A stretch of DNA of 64,000 nt, taken from contig JADKHR010000001.1 in NCBI GenBank assembly GCA_016721625.1, positions 1,798,001 through 1,862,000 of the forward strand, in the 5' to 3' direction. This stretch comes from Elusimicrobiota bacterium (GTDB lineage Bacteria; Elusimicrobiota; Elusimicrobia; FEN-1173). The notes below the pieces were generated by a model. That model was not told the origin of the DNA and ran no database searches. It was given only the letters and a program-made list of their open reading frames with translations. Positions within the stretch are counted from its first letter, which is position 1; each line of letters begins with the position of its first letter. Shown piece after piece: positions 63,490 to 64,000 of this stretch. The position numbers were made by a program, and so were the translations under genes.

Positions 63490-64000
63490 ATGAAAGCTTG
63501 CTGGCGGAAACGATGGTTGATTTTGGTCCACCTGCTTGGGTTTGGCTTGTTCGGCTTATCCTCCATTATCAGTGGGTGGACCCTGTTTCCGGTTCTGGCA
63601 CTTTGGCCGGGGTCCGCCAATGATCGAAGAGACCGAGTCCAGCGGGTCATCCACATTTTCTTTCGATGTTTCATCGACCTTTTAGAATGGTCGGGCGGGA
63701 TGAAACCCCACAAAGCGACCGGGTTTGGCTCCCGAACCGGCCCCCAGGTGGTGGTCGCCAACCATCCGACGCTACTTGATATTGTGTTCCTCTTGGCACA
63801 TATGCCCCAGGGAGACTGTGTGGTGAAAAAGGAACTGGGGAATAATCCCCTGATCGCGCCCATCCTCTGGGCGGCAGGGTACATTCGAAACGCGGACGGA
63901 CAGGAAGCGCTTCAGGAAGCGGTCACACGTCTCCAGGCCGGCCGCCGCGTCATTTGGTTTCCGGAAGGAACCCGTTCTCCCGAGAACGGACTGGGCCCCT
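63490..64000 (+). CDS. 1-acylglycerol-3-phosphate acyltransferase-like protein, 3' end outside window
   Basis: 170 aa visible, no stop before the window end. A hydrophobic N-terminal segment (LILVHLLGFGLFGLSSIISG) is followed by the PlsC/LPLAT signature NHPTLLDIVFL (H-x4-D motif) and FPEGTRSPENG. It transfers an acyl group to lysophosphatidic acid or a related lipid. ATG 63490 gives a family-like start. Confidence 0.85.
   Translation, partial: MKACWRKRWLILVHLLGFGLFGLSSIISGWTLFPVLALWPGSANDRRDRVQRVIHIFFRCFIDLLEWSGGMKPHKATGFGSRTGPQVVVANHPTLLDIVFLLAHMPQGDCVVKKELGNNPLIAPILWAAGYIRNADGQEALQEAVTRLQAGRRVIWFPEGTRSPENGLGP

Overview
Kind of organism. The window is a GC-rich bacterial chromosome segment and most likely comes from an Elusimicrobiota member. 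That is an inference from three near-identical type IV pilin cassettes with the N-terminal style common in that phylum, plus Gram-negative envelope genes (outer-membrane barrels, a lipoprotein). The metabolism points to an anaerobic or microaerobic respirer that handles nitric oxide: a quinol NO reductase (20.4-22.6 kb), a second divergent NO-reductase-like haem-copper enzyme with a CuA-less partner (9.7-11.9 kb), an 18-haem cytochrome c and a beta-barrel protein (12.1-15.2 kb), and a Crp/Fnr regulator (22.7-23.4 kb).

Layout. 0-5.7 kb: ndk, a structured leader with tRNA-Ala(GGC), rsmD, the coupled argB-argD-cysK run, and cysE. 5.7-9.7 kb: three pilin cassettes separated by a GSU2403-type nucleotidyltransferase and a DUF4143 ATPase. 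9.7-23.4 kb: respiratory and envelope genes, an OYE-family reductase, and a BrnT-like toxin-antitoxin pair. 23.5-28.6 kb: tRNA-Ala(CGC) followed directly by a serine-recombinase element (A), a non-coding GC-rich module and a DUF1016N-staphylococcal-nuclease gene. 29.7-43.3 kb: a seven-gene defence operon, followed by an IS3-family insertion. 44.8-51.5 kb: Sel1-repeat and TraB/GumN proteins, a dead LysR gene, and a polymorphic toxin with a candidate immunity gene. 52.1-58.2 kb: an inverted GC-rich module, a second recombinase element (B), a third GC-rich module and a second DUF1016N-SNase gene. 58.3-62.6 kb: an unknown gene, broken gene fragments, a Pycsar system and a third SNase fragment. 62.8-64.0 kb: a lipoprotein and the start of a plsC-like gene.

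How the genes work together. The defence operon is the strongest candidate for something new. It runs: SNF2 helicase with an N-terminal HTH, an unknown 248-aa protein, a CBASS-type CD-NTase, a Cap15-like membrane effector, a DUF1156 methyltransferase, a DUF1016/PDDEXK nuclease and a DUF499 ATPase. The genes are joined by 4- or 8-base overlaps or by gaps of a few bases. A minimal CBASS module therefore sits inside a modification/restriction-like operon. A Pycsar pair (cNMP-binding-TIR effector plus pyrimidine-cyclase-like protein) lies 17 kb away, so two cyclic-nucleotide alarm systems share the island. The island is bracketed by two related recombinase units with long terminal inverted repeats. 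Direct and inverted copies of the GC-rich/SNase segment could allow its excision or inversion.

Quality caveat. Several otherwise intact genes (cysK, the OYE reductase, the DUF499 ATPase, IS3 orfB, the second SNase copy) are broken at one point. In every case the frame is restored by adding one base to a run of four identical bases. Homopolymer under-calling in the assembly is the simplest explanation, and these genes may be intact in the cell.
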